Source of the DNA: Desulfobacterium sp.
GTDB lineage: Bacteria; Desulfobacterota; Desulfobacteria; Desulfobacterales; Desulfobacteraceae
DNA: 64,000 nucleotides
Assembly (NCBI GenBank): GCA_030145245.1
Contig: JAQYWC010000048.1
Coordinates: 62,001 to 126,000, forward strand
Direction of reading: 5' to 3'
Of this stretch, positions 33,368 to 42,229 are shown piece by piece. The translations under genes and the position numbers were made by a program. The first letter of the stretch is position 1. Every line of letters starts with the position of its first letter. The notes beneath the pieces are model-generated. The model saw only the letters and a list, made by a program, of their open reading frames with translations, was not told the origin of the DNA and did not search any database.

Positions 33368-36300
33368 GGGGTTTTCTCCTGGCGTGGTTGTTTGTTCCGG
33401 TAGACGGCAAAATAGGTCACGGGAATCACCACAAGGGTGAAGAGGGTGGAGGCCACAAGGCCGAAGATCAATGCCCAGGCAAGGCCTGAAAATACCGGAT
33501 CAAAGGTGATGGGCAGGGCACCCAGGGCCGTTGTCAGGGCGGTGAGCACAATGGGCCGCATGCGGATGGCCCCGCTTGCAAGGATAGCCTCCTTAAAGGG
33601 GGTTCCACGGTCCAGGGCGTCCTGGATGAACTCGATGAGCACCAGGGCGTTCCGGATCACGATGCCCCCCAGGGCGATCATGCCGATCATGCTGGTGGCT
33701 GTCAGGAACACGGGGTTGGCAAAGCCTGCCACGTCTGGTGCGGCAACAAGGTTGAGCATGAGGAAGCCCGGCATGATGCCCAGCAGGGTCAATGGGATGG
33801 CCATCATGATGATCAGGGGCATGAAGAATGAACCCGACTGGATCACAAGCAGGATGTAGATGGCGGTCAGGGCCGCGGCAAAGGCGATGCCCATGTCCCT
33901 GAACACCCTGATGGTGATCTTCCACTCCCCTTCGCCGGCCCAGACCACCCGGGTGCCCGTTGGCATGGGGTCTTGTTCCAGGCGGGACTGCATGTCAAGG
34001 ACGGCCTCGGCAGGGGGTCGTCCCGCGGTGTCGGCAAGCACGTATACCACTCTTTCAAGGTTCTTATGATAGATGGGCTGGGCGCTTTTTGTGGGGTGAA
34101 CGGTCACAAGTTCCCCAAGGGAGATCATCTTTCCTGAGCGGGTTCTGATGGGAATGGCCCCAAGATCGCTGGTTGAGGAGCGAAGGGCCCGGGGCAGGGT
34201 GAGGCGTATCTTCAGGGGCTGCCGCTCCCGGGGCAGATGGACAAGGGCGGGTTCAATACCTGTCAGGGCGCCTGTGAGGGTGGTTGTGACGGTCCGGGTG
34301 GAGATGCCGTGGAGGGCGGCCTTTTCCCGGTCGATGACAAGGTCGATCTGGTCATGGGGATCTTCAGCCATGGCATCGATATCCACCACAAAGGGCTCTT
34401 TCTCCATGACGGCGGTCAGGTGACCGGCCGCGGCCACAAGATCCTTGTGGTCAAGGGACGGGCTGCCGTAGATCTCCCCCACGATGGTGGACAGGACCGG
34501 GGGACCGGGCGGGACCTCCACCAGCCGGACTGTTGCTTTGTTCTTTTCTGCTATTTTCTCAAGGTCTGTTCTCAACCGGAGCACAATGGCGTGGCTCTGG
34601 TACTCCCGTTGGTGCTTGGGCTTGAGAAGGACCCGGATGTCGGCAAGGTTACCCTTTTTCCTCAGGTAGTAGTGGCGCACCATGCCGTTGAAATCCATGG
34701 GTGAGGCTTCCCCTGTGAAGGAGAGGATGGTTGTCACCTCAGGCACGGTCCTGAGATAGCGTTCAAACTTTTGGACAACGGCATCGGTCCGCTCCAGGGG
34801 GGTGCCGTCTGCCATGTCGATGGTGATCTGGAACTCGTTCTTGTTGTCAAAGGGCAGGAGCTTCAGGGGCACGAGCCGGAACAGGGCCAGCAGGCAGGAG
34901 CTGACCAGCAGGAGAACCACCAGGCCCAGGAGCAGAAACCGCTTGAGCCTTGATTCCAGGAACGGTTGAAGCGCACGCCTGTACAACCTGTGCAGCCGGG
35001 GGTGGGGGCCCTGCCGGGGCTTATCCTTTTTTGGGGGGGCCGACCTGAGCAGCACAAGGGAGAGCCAGGGCACGATGGTGAGGGCGCAGAGGGTGGAGAA
35101 GATGACGGTGAGGGGAACGTTCACTGCCATGGGCGCCATGTAGGGGCCCATCATTCCCGTGATGAAGAACAGGGGCACAAAACAGACGATGATGGCAAGG
35201 GTGGACATGAGCACCGGGGGAAGCACCTCGTCCACGGCAAAGAGGGTGGCCCTGAACGGCTCAAGAACCCCGGCGCGGATGTGGCGCTGGATGTTCTCCA
35301 CATTGGTGATGGGGTCGTCCACCACCAGTCCCAGGGAGAGGATCAGGGCAAACAGAGTGACCCGGTTGATGGTGTATCCGAACAGGTAGTTGACAAAGAG
35401 GGCCAGGGAGAAGCTGATGGGAACCGCAATGGCAACGATCAATGCCTCCCGCCACCCCAGGGTGAAGGCAAGCAGGATCACCACCGAGATAATGGCAAAG
35501 CCAAGGGAGCTGATCAGGCCGCCCACCTTTTCCTGGGCGGTTTCCCCGTAGTTCCGGGTGATCTCGGCCTTGACGTCGCTGGGGATCACGGTTTTCTCAA
35601 GGGTTCGGAACTCCTTGATGATCTCTTTTGCAACGGTCACGGCATTGGTGCCCTTTTTTTTGGAGATGGCCAGAGTCACGGCCGGATACCGCTGGCCCGG
35701 ATCATGGCCCTGGGCAAAGCCGATGCTGGTGTAGGTTGAGGCGTTCCCGGGCAGATCCCTGACCGTGGCAATCTCCCTGAGATAGACCGGCCTCTGGTTC
35801 TTCACCCCCACCACCAGCGCGTTGATCTCGTCCGTGGAGGTGAGGAAGGAGCTTGTGGAGACCGTGTATGCGGTGTCGTTCCGGTTAAAGCTGCCGGCGT
35901 GGACCGATGCGTCCGCCCCCCTGAGGGCGGACGCAACCTCGGTGAAGGAGATGTTGAAGCCCCGCATGCGTTCCGGTACGAGCTCCACCCGGATCTCCCT
36001 GTCCCTGCCGCCGTGGATGGTGGTCCTGGAGATGTTGCTCACCTGGCTCAGCCGTGCCAGAACCTCCTGGCCGATCCGCCTGAGTTCGTAATCGCTGCGG
36101 GTGGCGGAAAAGAGGGTCAGGTTGACAATGGAGACGTCGTCGATCTCCACCGGCTTGATCACCCACCCCCGGATGATGGGGGAGACCTGGTCCATGTGCA
36201 TGGCGATCCGGTTGTGGAGCTTTATGAGGGAGTCCTCCCGGTCCTGGCCCACCAGGAATCGCACCGTGACCACGGCCATATCCTTATGGGACATGGAGTA

Positions 36301-36570
36301 GACATACTCCACCCCGTCTATCTGCCAGAGAAGCCGTTCCAGGGGGGTGGCCACCAGCTGCTCCACCTCTTCAGGGCTTGCTCCCGGGGCGCTCACCAGG
36401 ATGTCTGCCATGGGCACCACGATCTGGGGCTCCTCCTCCCGCGGGGTCACAAGCAGGGCGGAAACGCCCAGGCAGAGGGCGATGATGATCAGGATCATGG
36501 AGATCTTTCCGTCCAGGAAACGCTCCACAATGTTTGAGATCAGGCCGGGCCGGGTTTCAGGTTCAGCCAT
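33364..36570 (-). CDS. RND-family efflux permease
   Basis: A 1068-residue inner-membrane pump of the AcrB/MexB superfamily, proton-driven and working as a trimer with the adaptor and outer-membrane channel encoded just upstream. The N-terminal helix (residues 20-40) is followed by a porter segment ('PREEEPQIVVPMADILVSAPGASPEEVE'), the 'RNYGETA' region, and the second half begins near 550. The TM4-equivalent 'LSLGLVVDDPITNVENIQRH' carries the Asp pair used in proton relay. There are 12 predicted membrane helices. The substrate cannot be read from the sequence. It starts two bases after the adaptor gene ends and overlaps the solute-binding gene by four bases. Confidence 0.92.
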   Translation of the reverse strand: MAEPETRPGLISNIVERFLDGKISMILIIIALCLGVSALLVTPREEEPQIVVPMADILVSAPGASPEEVEQLVATPLERLLWQIDGVEYVYSMSHKDMAVVTVRFLVGQDREDSLIKLHNRIAMHMDQVSPIIRGWVIKPVEIDDVSIVNLTLFSATRSDYELRRIGQEVLARLSQVSNISRTTIHGGRDREIRVELVPERMRGFNISFTEVASALRGADASVHAGSFNRNDTAYTVSTSSFLTSTDEINALVVGVKNQRPVYLREIATVRDLPGNASTYTSIGFAQGHDPGQRYPAVTLAISKKKGTNAVTVAKEIIKEFRTLEKTVIPSDVKAEITRNYGETAQEKVGGLISSLGFAIISVVILLAFTLGWREALIVAIAVPISFSLALFVNYLFGYTINRVTLFALILSLGLVVDDPITNVENIQRHIRAGVLEPFRATLFAVDEVLPPVLMSTLAIIVCFVPLFFITGMMGPYMAPMAVNVPLTVIFSTLCALTIVPWLSLVLLRSAPPKKDKPRQGPHPRLHRLYRRALQPFLESRLKRFLLLGLVVLLLVSSCLLALFRLVPLKLLPFDNKNEFQITIDMADGTPLERTDAVVQKFERYLRTVPEVTTILSFTGEASPMDFNGMVRHYYLRKKGNLADIRVLLKPKHQREYQSHAIVLRLRTDLEKIAEKNKATVRLVEVPPGPPVLSTIVGEIYGSPSLDHKDLVAAAGHLTAVMEKEPFVVDIDAMAEDPHDQIDLVIDREKAALHGISTRTVTTTLTGALTGIEPALVHLPRERQPLKIRLTLPRALRSSTSDLGAIPIRTRSGKMISLGELVTVHPTKSAQPIYHKNLERVVYVLADTAGRPPAEAVLDMQSRLEQDPMPTGTRVVWAGEGEWKITIRVFRDMGIAFAAALTAIYILLVIQSGSFFMPLIIMMAIPLTLLGIMPGFLMLNLVAAPDVAGFANPVFLTATSMIGMIALGGIVIRNALVLIEFIQDALDRGTPFKEAILASGAIRMRPIVLTALTTALGALPITFDPVFSGLAWALIFGLVASTLFTLVVIPVTYFAVYRNKQPRQEKTP

Positions 36571-36572
36571 GG

Positions 36573-37664
36573 TTACCTCTCCTCTCCGGTTTCTTCGATT
36601 TTTCCGATCCCAAGAACCTCTCCCGGGGCAACCCCGGAAAGCACCTCTATCCGATTCCCGTTTTTCTTGCCCGTGGTGACGTAGCGCCGTTCCCAGCCCT
36701 GGTCTGTCCGGACCCGCACAAGTTCCAGCTGGCCCGTGCGGATCACACAGGACCGGGGGATGAGAATCACCTCCGTCTCGGATTCGGGGATCATGAGTTT
36801 GGCATACATGCCGGGATAGAGGCCCTTGACCGGGTCAATGGCCGCCTTGACAAGAAAGGTGCGGGTCTCAGGATCTGCATAGGGGACGATCTCCTCCACC
36901 ACGGCCTGGCAGAAGGTCCCAAGTGTGGGGATCTCGGCCGTAAGACGGGTGCCGGGGGTGACCCTTGAAACCAGTCCCTCCCTGACATGGGCCTCGATCC
37001 TGAAGCCTGTTTGGGTTCGCAACATCACCAGGGGCGTTCCCGGAAGGGCAAGATCCCCCGGTTCCACCAGCCGTTGGATCACCTCCCCCCGGACAGGGGC
37101 GGTGATCCGGGTGAAGTCCAGACCCACCCGGGCCTGTTTGACCACCTCCTTTGCCTGTCTGATGCCTGAATCGGCTTCGCTCAGGGCTTCCTTTGCCATG
37201 GAGAGCCCTGCCTTTGCCTGGATGAAGCTTGATTCAGCCGTCTCCAGTTCCTGACGGGTGGCGGCATTGGCGGTAAGATAGCCTTTTATCCGCTGAAAAT
37301 TCAGTTTTGCTTCGTTGTGGGCGGCCCTGGCTGATTCGATTCCCTGGAGGGCCTTTTGCCTTGCTGCGGTTGACGCCTTCAGGCCCTGTCTGGCCCTGTC
37401 CAGGCGGGAAAGGGGCTGGCGGCTGTCAAGGGTTACAAGGAGATCCCCGGGTTTTACCGGGTCGCCTGCCCTTACATGGACGGCCTTGACCTGGGCCTGG
37501 ATCTGGGCCTGGATCTTTGTTTCGCTCCTGGGCCTTACCGTGCCGACTGCCGGCCAGGTTTCCATGACCGTTGTTCTGACCGCCGTGATCGTTTCTGAAA
37601 CCCCGGCCACCGGGATAAGTAAAAAGATGGCGCCTGTAGCTATCCACTGTTTCAATCTGCCCAT
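36573..37664 (-). CDS. RND periplasmic adaptor (membrane fusion protein)
   Basis: A 363-residue adaptor subunit that links the RND pump to the outer-membrane channel. It has an N-terminal signal or anchor (residues 1-22), a split lipoyl domain ('KIQAQIQAQVKAVHVRAGDPVKPGDLLVTLDS' and 'VRGEVIQRLVEPGDLALPGTPLVML'), a coiled-coil hairpin between them (about 75-165) and beta-barrel and membrane-proximal domains after about 205. It is cotranscribed between the TolC-type gene (two-base gap) and the pump gene (two-base gap). The ribosome site is CAGGAGAAG. Confidence 0.9.
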   Translation of the reverse strand: MGRLKQWIATGAIFLLIPVAGVSETITAVRTTVMETWPAVGTVRPRSETKIQAQIQAQVKAVHVRAGDPVKPGDLLVTLDSRQPLSRLDRARQGLKASTAARQKALQGIESARAAHNEAKLNFQRIKGYLTANAATRQELETAESSFIQAKAGLSMAKEALSEADSGIRQAKEVVKQARVGLDFTRITAPVRGEVIQRLVEPGDLALPGTPLVMLRTQTGFRIEAHVREGLVSRVTPGTRLTAEIPTLGTFCQAVVEEIVPYADPETRTFLVKAAIDPVKGLYPGMYAKLMIPESETEVILIPRSCVIRTGQLELVRVRTDQGWERRYVTTGKKNGNRIEVLSGVAPGEVLGIGKIEETGEER

Positions 37665-37666
37665 GG

Positions 37667-39046
37667 TTACTTCTCCTGTTTCCAGAGTTGCCTGAGGATT
37701 CCCATTGCCCGTGCTATTTCGCTCTGGGCGATCTTTTTGTCGTAAAAGGCGGCGGAGAGGTTGATCCGGGCCCTGCTCCTGGCAAGCTCGCTCTCAAGGT
37801 AGCGGGTCACCGAGTCCGAGCCCCCCTGGTACCGTTTCTTCACAAGGACCAGGGTCTCCCCGGCCATGGCCACGCTGGTTTTTGCCACCCCAAGGCGCTC
37901 TGTTGCGTCCTCCAGGTCCAAAAAGGCGTTTCTCAACTCCGTTAGAATGTTCAGCCTCACCTTTTGCTGAAAGGCAAGGGCCCGGTCCAGCTCCTGGCGG
38001 GCCTGGATGATCTCCTGGCCGGATGTGAACCCCGTGAAAAGATCCCATTGAAGGGTCATGGCTGCGGTGTAGTTATCCCTGCTTACGGCATAGTCGAGAT
38101 CGTCACTGTCCAGGTAGTAGCGGGCGGCAAGATCCACAACCGGGAGATAGGTGGCGCTTGCCGCCTTTACCTCAAGTCTTGCTCTTTTGACCCTCTCAAT
38201 GGCCGTGACCATCTCCGGCCTCAGCCCCAGGGCCTTGTCCACGGCATCCTTGTACGCCCTGGGAAGCCGGACCGGACATTCGCAATCCGTGGCAAGATCG
38301 AGGCTTTCCATGGGCTCAAGGGAGAGAAGGGTGGTCAGGGCGTTGAGGGTGGTTGAGTACAGGTTGCGACTCAGGACCAGATCTTTTTTTGCCTCGGCCA
38401 CCCGCACCTCCAGGGAGAGGATGTCCGATCTGAGAACCCCGCCGCCTTTGAACCGTACCCCCATGATCCTGAGCTGGTCGGTGACCGTTGCCACGGATTC
38501 CTCGGCAATGCCCACATACTCCCTGGCCTTTAATACGGAGAAGAAGAGTTGGATCACCATGGAGACGATCTGGTTTTCCGTCTCACCCGCCATGGCGGCG
38601 GCAGATCGAAGATCGCTTTCGGCCATCCGGGTCGTCAAAATATCCCTGCCCCCCCTGAACAGGTTGATCCTTGCCACAACCCCGGTCTCAAGGTTGGTGA
38701 AACTGCCGGGGTCGTTGAAGTCGGTGCCGGGGGGGAGGGCCCGCTGGTCGATGGTCTTGAACAGGTAGGCCGAGGGGGCGTCCCCGGTTAAATATTCGCT
38801 GAACAGGGTCAGGGAGGGCATGAACAGAGCCTCGGTTTTTTTGAGTCCGGCCTTGGCCATTTGAACGCTGCTCTCTGCCATCTTTATATCGAAATTGGTT
38901 GAAAGGGCGATCTTTATCGCCTCTTCCACGGCCAGGGGGTGGTCCGGGAGGGCCGCGGCCATTGCCGAAGTTTGGGGATGAAACACCGCTGCAAGGGCAA
39001 GGGTTGCTCCCAGGAGCAGGGTCACAAGTTTGGGCTGAGCCATCAT
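37667..39046 (-). CDS. TolC-family outer-membrane channel
   Basis: A 459-residue outer-membrane efflux protein. A signal peptide (about 1-30, 'ALAAVFHPQTSAMAA') precedes two repeats of the OEP fold, with long helices such as 'AMAGETENQIVSMVIQLFFSVLKAREYVGIAEESV'-like and the matching C-terminal half ('TELRNAFLDLEDATERL', 'QGGSDSVTRYLESELA'). It is the first gene of the channel-adaptor-pump-binding-protein operon. I chose ATG 39046 because GGAGG lies seven bases before it; an ATG one codon later is also possible, and an upstream TTG at 39052 is poorly spaced. Confidence 0.9.
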   Translation of the reverse strand: MMAQPKLVTLLLGATLALAAVFHPQTSAMAAALPDHPLAVEEAIKIALSTNFDIKMAESSVQMAKAGLKKTEALFMPSLTLFSEYLTGDAPSAYLFKTIDQRALPPGTDFNDPGSFTNLETGVVARINLFRGGRDILTTRMAESDLRSAAAMAGETENQIVSMVIQLFFSVLKAREYVGIAEESVATVTDQLRIMGVRFKGGGVLRSDILSLEVRVAEAKKDLVLSRNLYSTTLNALTTLLSLEPMESLDLATDCECPVRLPRAYKDAVDKALGLRPEMVTAIERVKRARLEVKAASATYLPVVDLAARYYLDSDDLDYAVSRDNYTAAMTLQWDLFTGFTSGQEIIQARQELDRALAFQQKVRLNILTELRNAFLDLEDATERLGVAKTSVAMAGETLVLVKKRYQGGSDSVTRYLESELARSRARINLSAAFYDKKIAQSEIARAMGILRQLWKQEK

Positions 39047-39220
39047 AAACAAACCTCCATGGACATTATCGCTATAATCGTTAATTGCGATGGTTGAACA
39101 GCAAGTATTGTTCCAGGGTCGATCTTAAAATAGTGTATTGGAGAGATTCGTCTCCGAAAGGCCTTTTAAACCATATAGGCTGGTCATTCTTCTGTCAATG
39201 TTCCAGATGTTTCTTGCTGA

Positions 39221-39249
39221 TGTCTGGTACATATATGTGTCATGAGACA
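39221..39249. promoter_or_regulatory. Inverted repeats upstream of the sigma54 promoter
   Basis: The 436-base spacer 39047-39482 lies between two divergent operons. It contains ACATATATGT (39230-39239) and TGTC-N4-GACA (39238-39249), flanked by TGTCT at 39221. These lie 150-200 bases before the sigma54 start site at about 39419, where an enhancer-binding protein would bind. ATCGC/GCGAT at 39068-39091 is another inverted repeat, near the efflux operon. The assignments are by position only. Confidence 0.3.
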
Positions 39250-39392
39250 TCCGTGTGGCAGGTTTTCCCTGTTGCCCGTTTCCCGGTCTGCTTATGAAAC
39301 GTTGTAGAAGCGCACCATAAACCAGGCCTGTCCCCGTTCACCTGTCCCCCCGGCAAGCAGTACCTTCGAATCCATTTTAAATAATTAAGACC

Positions 39393-39408
39393 TGGCACAC
39401 CACTTGCA
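39393..39408 (+). promoter_or_regulatory. Sigma54 (-24/-12) promoter of the NROR-rubrerythrin-desulfoferrodoxin operon
   Basis: TGGCAC (39393-39398), five bases, TTGCA (39404-39408). The GG and GC pairs have the required 10-base separation. The predicted start of transcription is near 39419, 64 bases before the first gene. It needs an ATP-driven activator. Comparable promoters precede the two other oxygen-defence units in this window. Confidence 0.75.
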
Positions 39409-39482
39409 ATTCCCACGGAGGAGTAATAGAGTGGGTATCAGAATCTTGGGTTTTAACAATCCGTCAATCAAGGGGACTGTGA

Positions 39483-40622
39483 ATGAAACAATATCTCATC
39501 ATCGGCAATGGTGCGGCCGGAACCACGGCCGCAGAGGCGATCCGGCAGACGGACAGTGAAGGCAATATTGTCCTTTTGACAAAGGAGGCGCTTTCGTTTT
39601 ACAGTCGCATGAGGCTTCCCGAATATGTTGCCGGCAAACTCCAGGAGAGCGATCTCATTATCAAAAAGCCCGACTGGTACAAGGCCCGGGATATTGATCT
39701 GAAGACGGGCACCACAATTACCCGGGTGGATTTTAACGCCAAACAGGCGTTCACGGCTACCGATGGGGTGATTGCCTATGACCGTCTGCTCCTGGCATCC
39801 GGAAGTACCTCCTTTATTCCCCCGGTTGAGGGAAGGGATAAGGAAAATGTCTTTTCCCTGCGGAGCGTGGCTGATGCCAGGAAGCTTGCAGACCTTCCCG
39901 GCAAGATAGAGCGGATCGTTGTCATCGGCGGCGGTCTCCTTGGTCTTGAAGCGGGGGCGGCCCTGCTGGCCCAGGGCAGAAAGGTGACGGTTGTGGAGTA
40001 TTTTGACAGGCTGCTGCCAAGGCAGCTGGATACCCAGGGGGCCAACTTGCTTCAAGGGCTCATGGAGACCATGGGGTTTGACTTCAGGCTGGGGCAGGTC
40101 ACGGAGGAGATCACCGGGGATGCCACAGTTACAGGTGTCCGGCTGAAATCCGGAGATCTGATCGATGCCGATGCCGTTGTTTTTGCTGCCGGGGTAAGGC
40201 CGGATCTCGGGCTTGTCCAGGGCGCTGCCATTGAGACCGACCGGGGCATCGTTGTTGACGAGCGGATGGAGACAAGCCTGTCCGGCGTCTTTGCCGCAGG
40301 GGATGTGGCCCAGTACGACGGGATCAACTTCTGCATCTGGCCCGAGGCCGTGGAGCAGGGACGGGTGGCTGGCATCAACATGGCCGGGGGAGAGGCCGGC
40401 TACAGGACCATTGCTCCTTCAAACCGGCTCAAGGTGGCAGGCATTGCCGTGGCCTCGGCAGGCGAGATCGATCCTGACAATAAATTTTTAAGTGACACCT
40501 CCATCCAGGGGGATGTATATAAGAAGATCGTCACCAATGATCAGGGCCGCACCATCGGTTGCATCATGATTGGCGATTTAAGCGATTTCAACACCATAGT
40601 AAAGACAATAAAAGGAGAGTAG
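39483..40622 (+). CDS. FAD/NAD(P)-dependent oxidoreductase, rubredoxin reductase type
   Basis: A 379-residue flavoprotein of the pyridine-nucleotide disulfide reductase-like family without a redox Cys pair, as in NADH:rubredoxin reductase and nitrite reductase NirB N-terminal halves. The FAD site is '[16 protein letters not shown]' (4-20), the NAD site '[21 protein letters not shown]' (about 141-161), and a second FAD site '[14 protein letters not shown]' (about 265). It begins an operon with rubrerythrin (five-base gap) and desulfoferrodoxin, so it probably passes NADH electrons to rubredoxin-type acceptors for peroxide and superoxide reduction. A good sigma54 promoter lies 64 bases upstream of the ATG. 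Confidence 0.85.
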   Translation: MKQYLIIGNGAAGTTAAEAIRQTDSEGNIVLLTKEALSFYSRMRLPEYVAGKLQESDLIIKKPDWYKARDIDLKTGTTITRVDFNAKQAFTATDGVIAYDRLLLASGSTSFIPPVEGRDKENVFSLRSVADARKLADLPGKIERIVVIGGGLLGLEAGAALLAQGRKVTVVEYFDRLLPRQLDTQGANLLQGLMETMGFDFRLGQVTEEITGDATVTGVRLKSGDLIDADAVVFAAGVRPDLGLVQGAAIETDRGIVVDERMETSLSGVFAAGDVAQYDGINFCIWPEAVEQGRVAGINMAGGEAGYRTIAPSNRLKVAGIAVASAGEIDPDNKFLSDTSIQGDVYKKIVTNDQGRTIGCIMIGDLSDFNTIVKTIKGE

Positions 40623-40627
40623 GATCC

Positions 40628-41206
40628 ATGAAAGATCTTAAAGGAACAGAGACCGAGAAAAATTTACTGAAAGCCTTTGCCGGGGAGTCCCAGGCAAGGA
40701 ACCGTTACACCTATTTTGCCAGCAAGGCCAAAAAGGACGGCTTTGTTCAGATGCAGGCGATCTTTGAGGAGACGGCCAACCAGGAGAAGGAACATGCAAA
40801 GCGCCTTTTTAAGTTCCTTCAAGGTGGTGAAGAGCTTGAGATCACAGCGGCTTTCCCTGCTGGCGTCATTGGCGATACCAAAGACAACCTTGAAGCGTCT
40901 GCTGCGGGCGAGAACTATGAGCACACCACCATGTATCCCGAGTTTGCAAAGACCGCCAGAGCCGAAGGGTTTGACGAGATTGCCGGTGTGTTCGAAGCCA
41001 TTGCCGTTGCGGAAAAGCAGCATGAAAAACGATTCCTGGACCTTAAGGCCAACATAGAGCAGGAGCAGGTTTTCAAGCGTGACGAAAGCGTGACCTGGAG
41101 ATGCCGAAACTGCGGCTACCTCCATGAGGGAAGCGAGCCCTGTGACGTTTGTCCTGCATGTGCCCATGCTAAGGCTCATTTTGAGCTGCTTGGCGAAAAT
41201 TATTGA
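40628..41206 (+). CDS. rbr: Rubrerythrin
   Basis: A 192-residue rubrerythrin, reducing hydrogen peroxide to water in the cytoplasm of anaerobes. A four-helix diiron domain (1-145) carries the Glu/His ligands ('[16 protein letters not shown]', '[13 protein letters not shown]', '[19 protein letters not shown]'). A C-terminal rubredoxin domain follows with CRNCGY and CPAC (about 153-175). The length is normal for the family. The start at 40628 has GGAGAG upstream; a longer frame back to 40559 lies inside the previous gene. It is cotranscribed with the reductase upstream and desulfoferrodoxin 15 bases downstream. Confidence 0.95.
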   Translation: MKDLKGTETEKNLLKAFAGESQARNRYTYFASKAKKDGFVQMQAIFEETANQEKEHAKRLFKFLQGGEELEITAAFPAGVIGDTKDNLEASAAGENYEHTTMYPEFAKTARAEGFDEIAGVFEAIAVAEKQHEKRFLDLKANIEQEQVFKRDESVTWRCRNCGYLHEGSEPCDVCPACAHAKAHFELLGENY

Positions 41207-41221
41207 TCAAAGGAGGAAAAA

Positions 41222-41596
41222 ATGGCTGAAAAACTTGGTGTTTACAGATGTGAACTGTGCGGCAACATCGCAGAGGTTCTCCATGGCTCTAAACCTGTCA
41301 TGTCCTGCTGCGGCCAGGATATGACCCTGCTGGTTCCCAATTCCGTGGATGCCGCCCGTGAAAAGCACGTGCCGGTGGTGGAGAAGATTGAGGGCGGATA
41401 TCTTGTCAAGGTGGGAAGCGTTGCCCATCCCATGGAGGAGAAGCATTACATCGAGTGGATCGAGCTCAATGCCGACGGCATGGTCATGAGAAAGTTCCTG
41501 AAACCCGGGGATACCCCGGAAGCAAAATTCCTGGTGGATGCTGACAATGTCACGGCCCGGGAATACTGCAACCTCCACGGTTTCTGGACCTCCTGA
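41222..41596 (+). CDS. dfx: Desulfoferrodoxin (superoxide reductase)
   Basis: A 124-residue two-iron superoxide reductase. Centre I is a desulforedoxin-like FeCys4 site: CELCG near the N-terminus and the adjacent CC pair in 'MSCCGQDM'. Centre II has the His/Cys ligands of the catalytic Fe in '[10 protein letters not shown]', '[16 protein letters not shown]' and 'CNLHGFW' at the C-terminus. It reduces superoxide to hydrogen peroxide, which the neighbouring rubrerythrin can remove, with electrons from the upstream reductase via rubredoxin. The strong AAAGGAGG site and 15-base gap indicate high expression within the operon. Confidence 0.96.
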   Translation: MAEKLGVYRCELCGNIAEVLHGSKPVMSCCGQDMTLLVPNSVDAAREKHVPVVEKIEGGYLVKVGSVAHPMEEKHYIEWIELNADGMVMRKFLKPGDTPEAKFLVDADNVTAREYCNLHGFWTS

Positions 41597-41685
41597 TCCG
41601 TTCCGCAAATACTTGCACCCGAATTGATTCCTGCTTTACCCGTTAACATAAGCATGGGCTTAATTCATATGCGGGTAGTTATACG

Positions 41686-41727
41686 TTTCCCGGCACCGTC
41701 TCCTGTCATCAGGAAACGGTGCCGGGG
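41686..41727. terminator. Strong hairpin between converging dfx and rubrerythrin-like genes
   Basis: TTTCCCGGCACCGT...CAGGAAACGGTGCCGGGG folds into a stem of about 15 pairs with few mismatches and a 4-base loop. It lies between convergent units and can serve both strands. Confidence 0.8.
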
Positions 41728-41739
41728 AAGAACCACTTA

Positions 41740-42210
41740 CTATTTTTCCAACAGCTTACCGGAAAGGAGGCGGATATGGCTCATCTCCTCCTTGACAATG
41801 TTGTCCACCCGGTTTTTTCCAAGCTCTCCGGGAACCAGTTCCTTCATGCCAAGATAAAACACGATGGAGTCCTTTTCCGCTTCTATGGCTGATTTCAGGA
41901 TCTCCTTCATGTCACTGCCCGGGGCTTTCTTTTCAAAGAAGACCCGGGTGTCGGCAAGGGCTTTGAGGTAGAGAACCGCCTCTTCAACAGGATCAAATAC
42001 CTGGCTTGCCTTTTCCTTGTCTGCAAGTTCCTTTTGCATATCCGCAAAGGTCTTTTCATGGGTCTCTTCCATCTGGGCAAGGCTCAGGAGAAAGTTCTTT
42101 TCATCTTCAGCCTGGACATTTGCTGCTGCCTTTTTGTAAAAATCGGCACCGTTTCTCTCGATCTGCTGTGCCATTTCAAAGATTTCATCTGCACTAAAAT
42201 TGTAAGCCAT
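41740..42210 (-). CDS. Rubrerythrin-like diiron ferritin-fold protein (no rubredoxin domain)
   Basis: A 156-residue ferritin-like four-helix protein with the diiron ligands of the YhjR/erythrin type: 'AQQIERNGADFYKK' (Glu), 'MEETHEKTF' (Glu-x-x-His), 'KSAIEAEKDSI' (Glu) and 'VKEEMSHIRLL' (Glu-x-x-His). It lacks the rubredoxin tail of classical rubrerythrin. A role in peroxide or iron handling is likely by family. It is the last gene of the rubredoxin-flavodiiron-rubrerythrin unit (19 bases after the flavodiiron gene), so a sigma54 promoter at 43669-43685 may drive it. Confidence 0.88.
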   Translation of the reverse strand: MAYNFSADEIFEMAQQIERNGADFYKKAAANVQAEDEKNFLLSLAQMEETHEKTFADMQKELADKEKASQVFDPVEEAVLYLKALADTRVFFEKKAPGSDMKEILKSAIEAEKDSIVFYLGMKELVPGELGKNRVDNIVKEEMSHIRLLSGKLLEK

Positions 42211-42229
42211 TTTTCCTCCGAAATTGTTG

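Noticed and set aside
34966-35739. Long plus-strand open frame within the RND pump gene
   Set aside because: Gly/Asp/His-rich shadow translation with no family features; the minus-strand pump is unambiguous.
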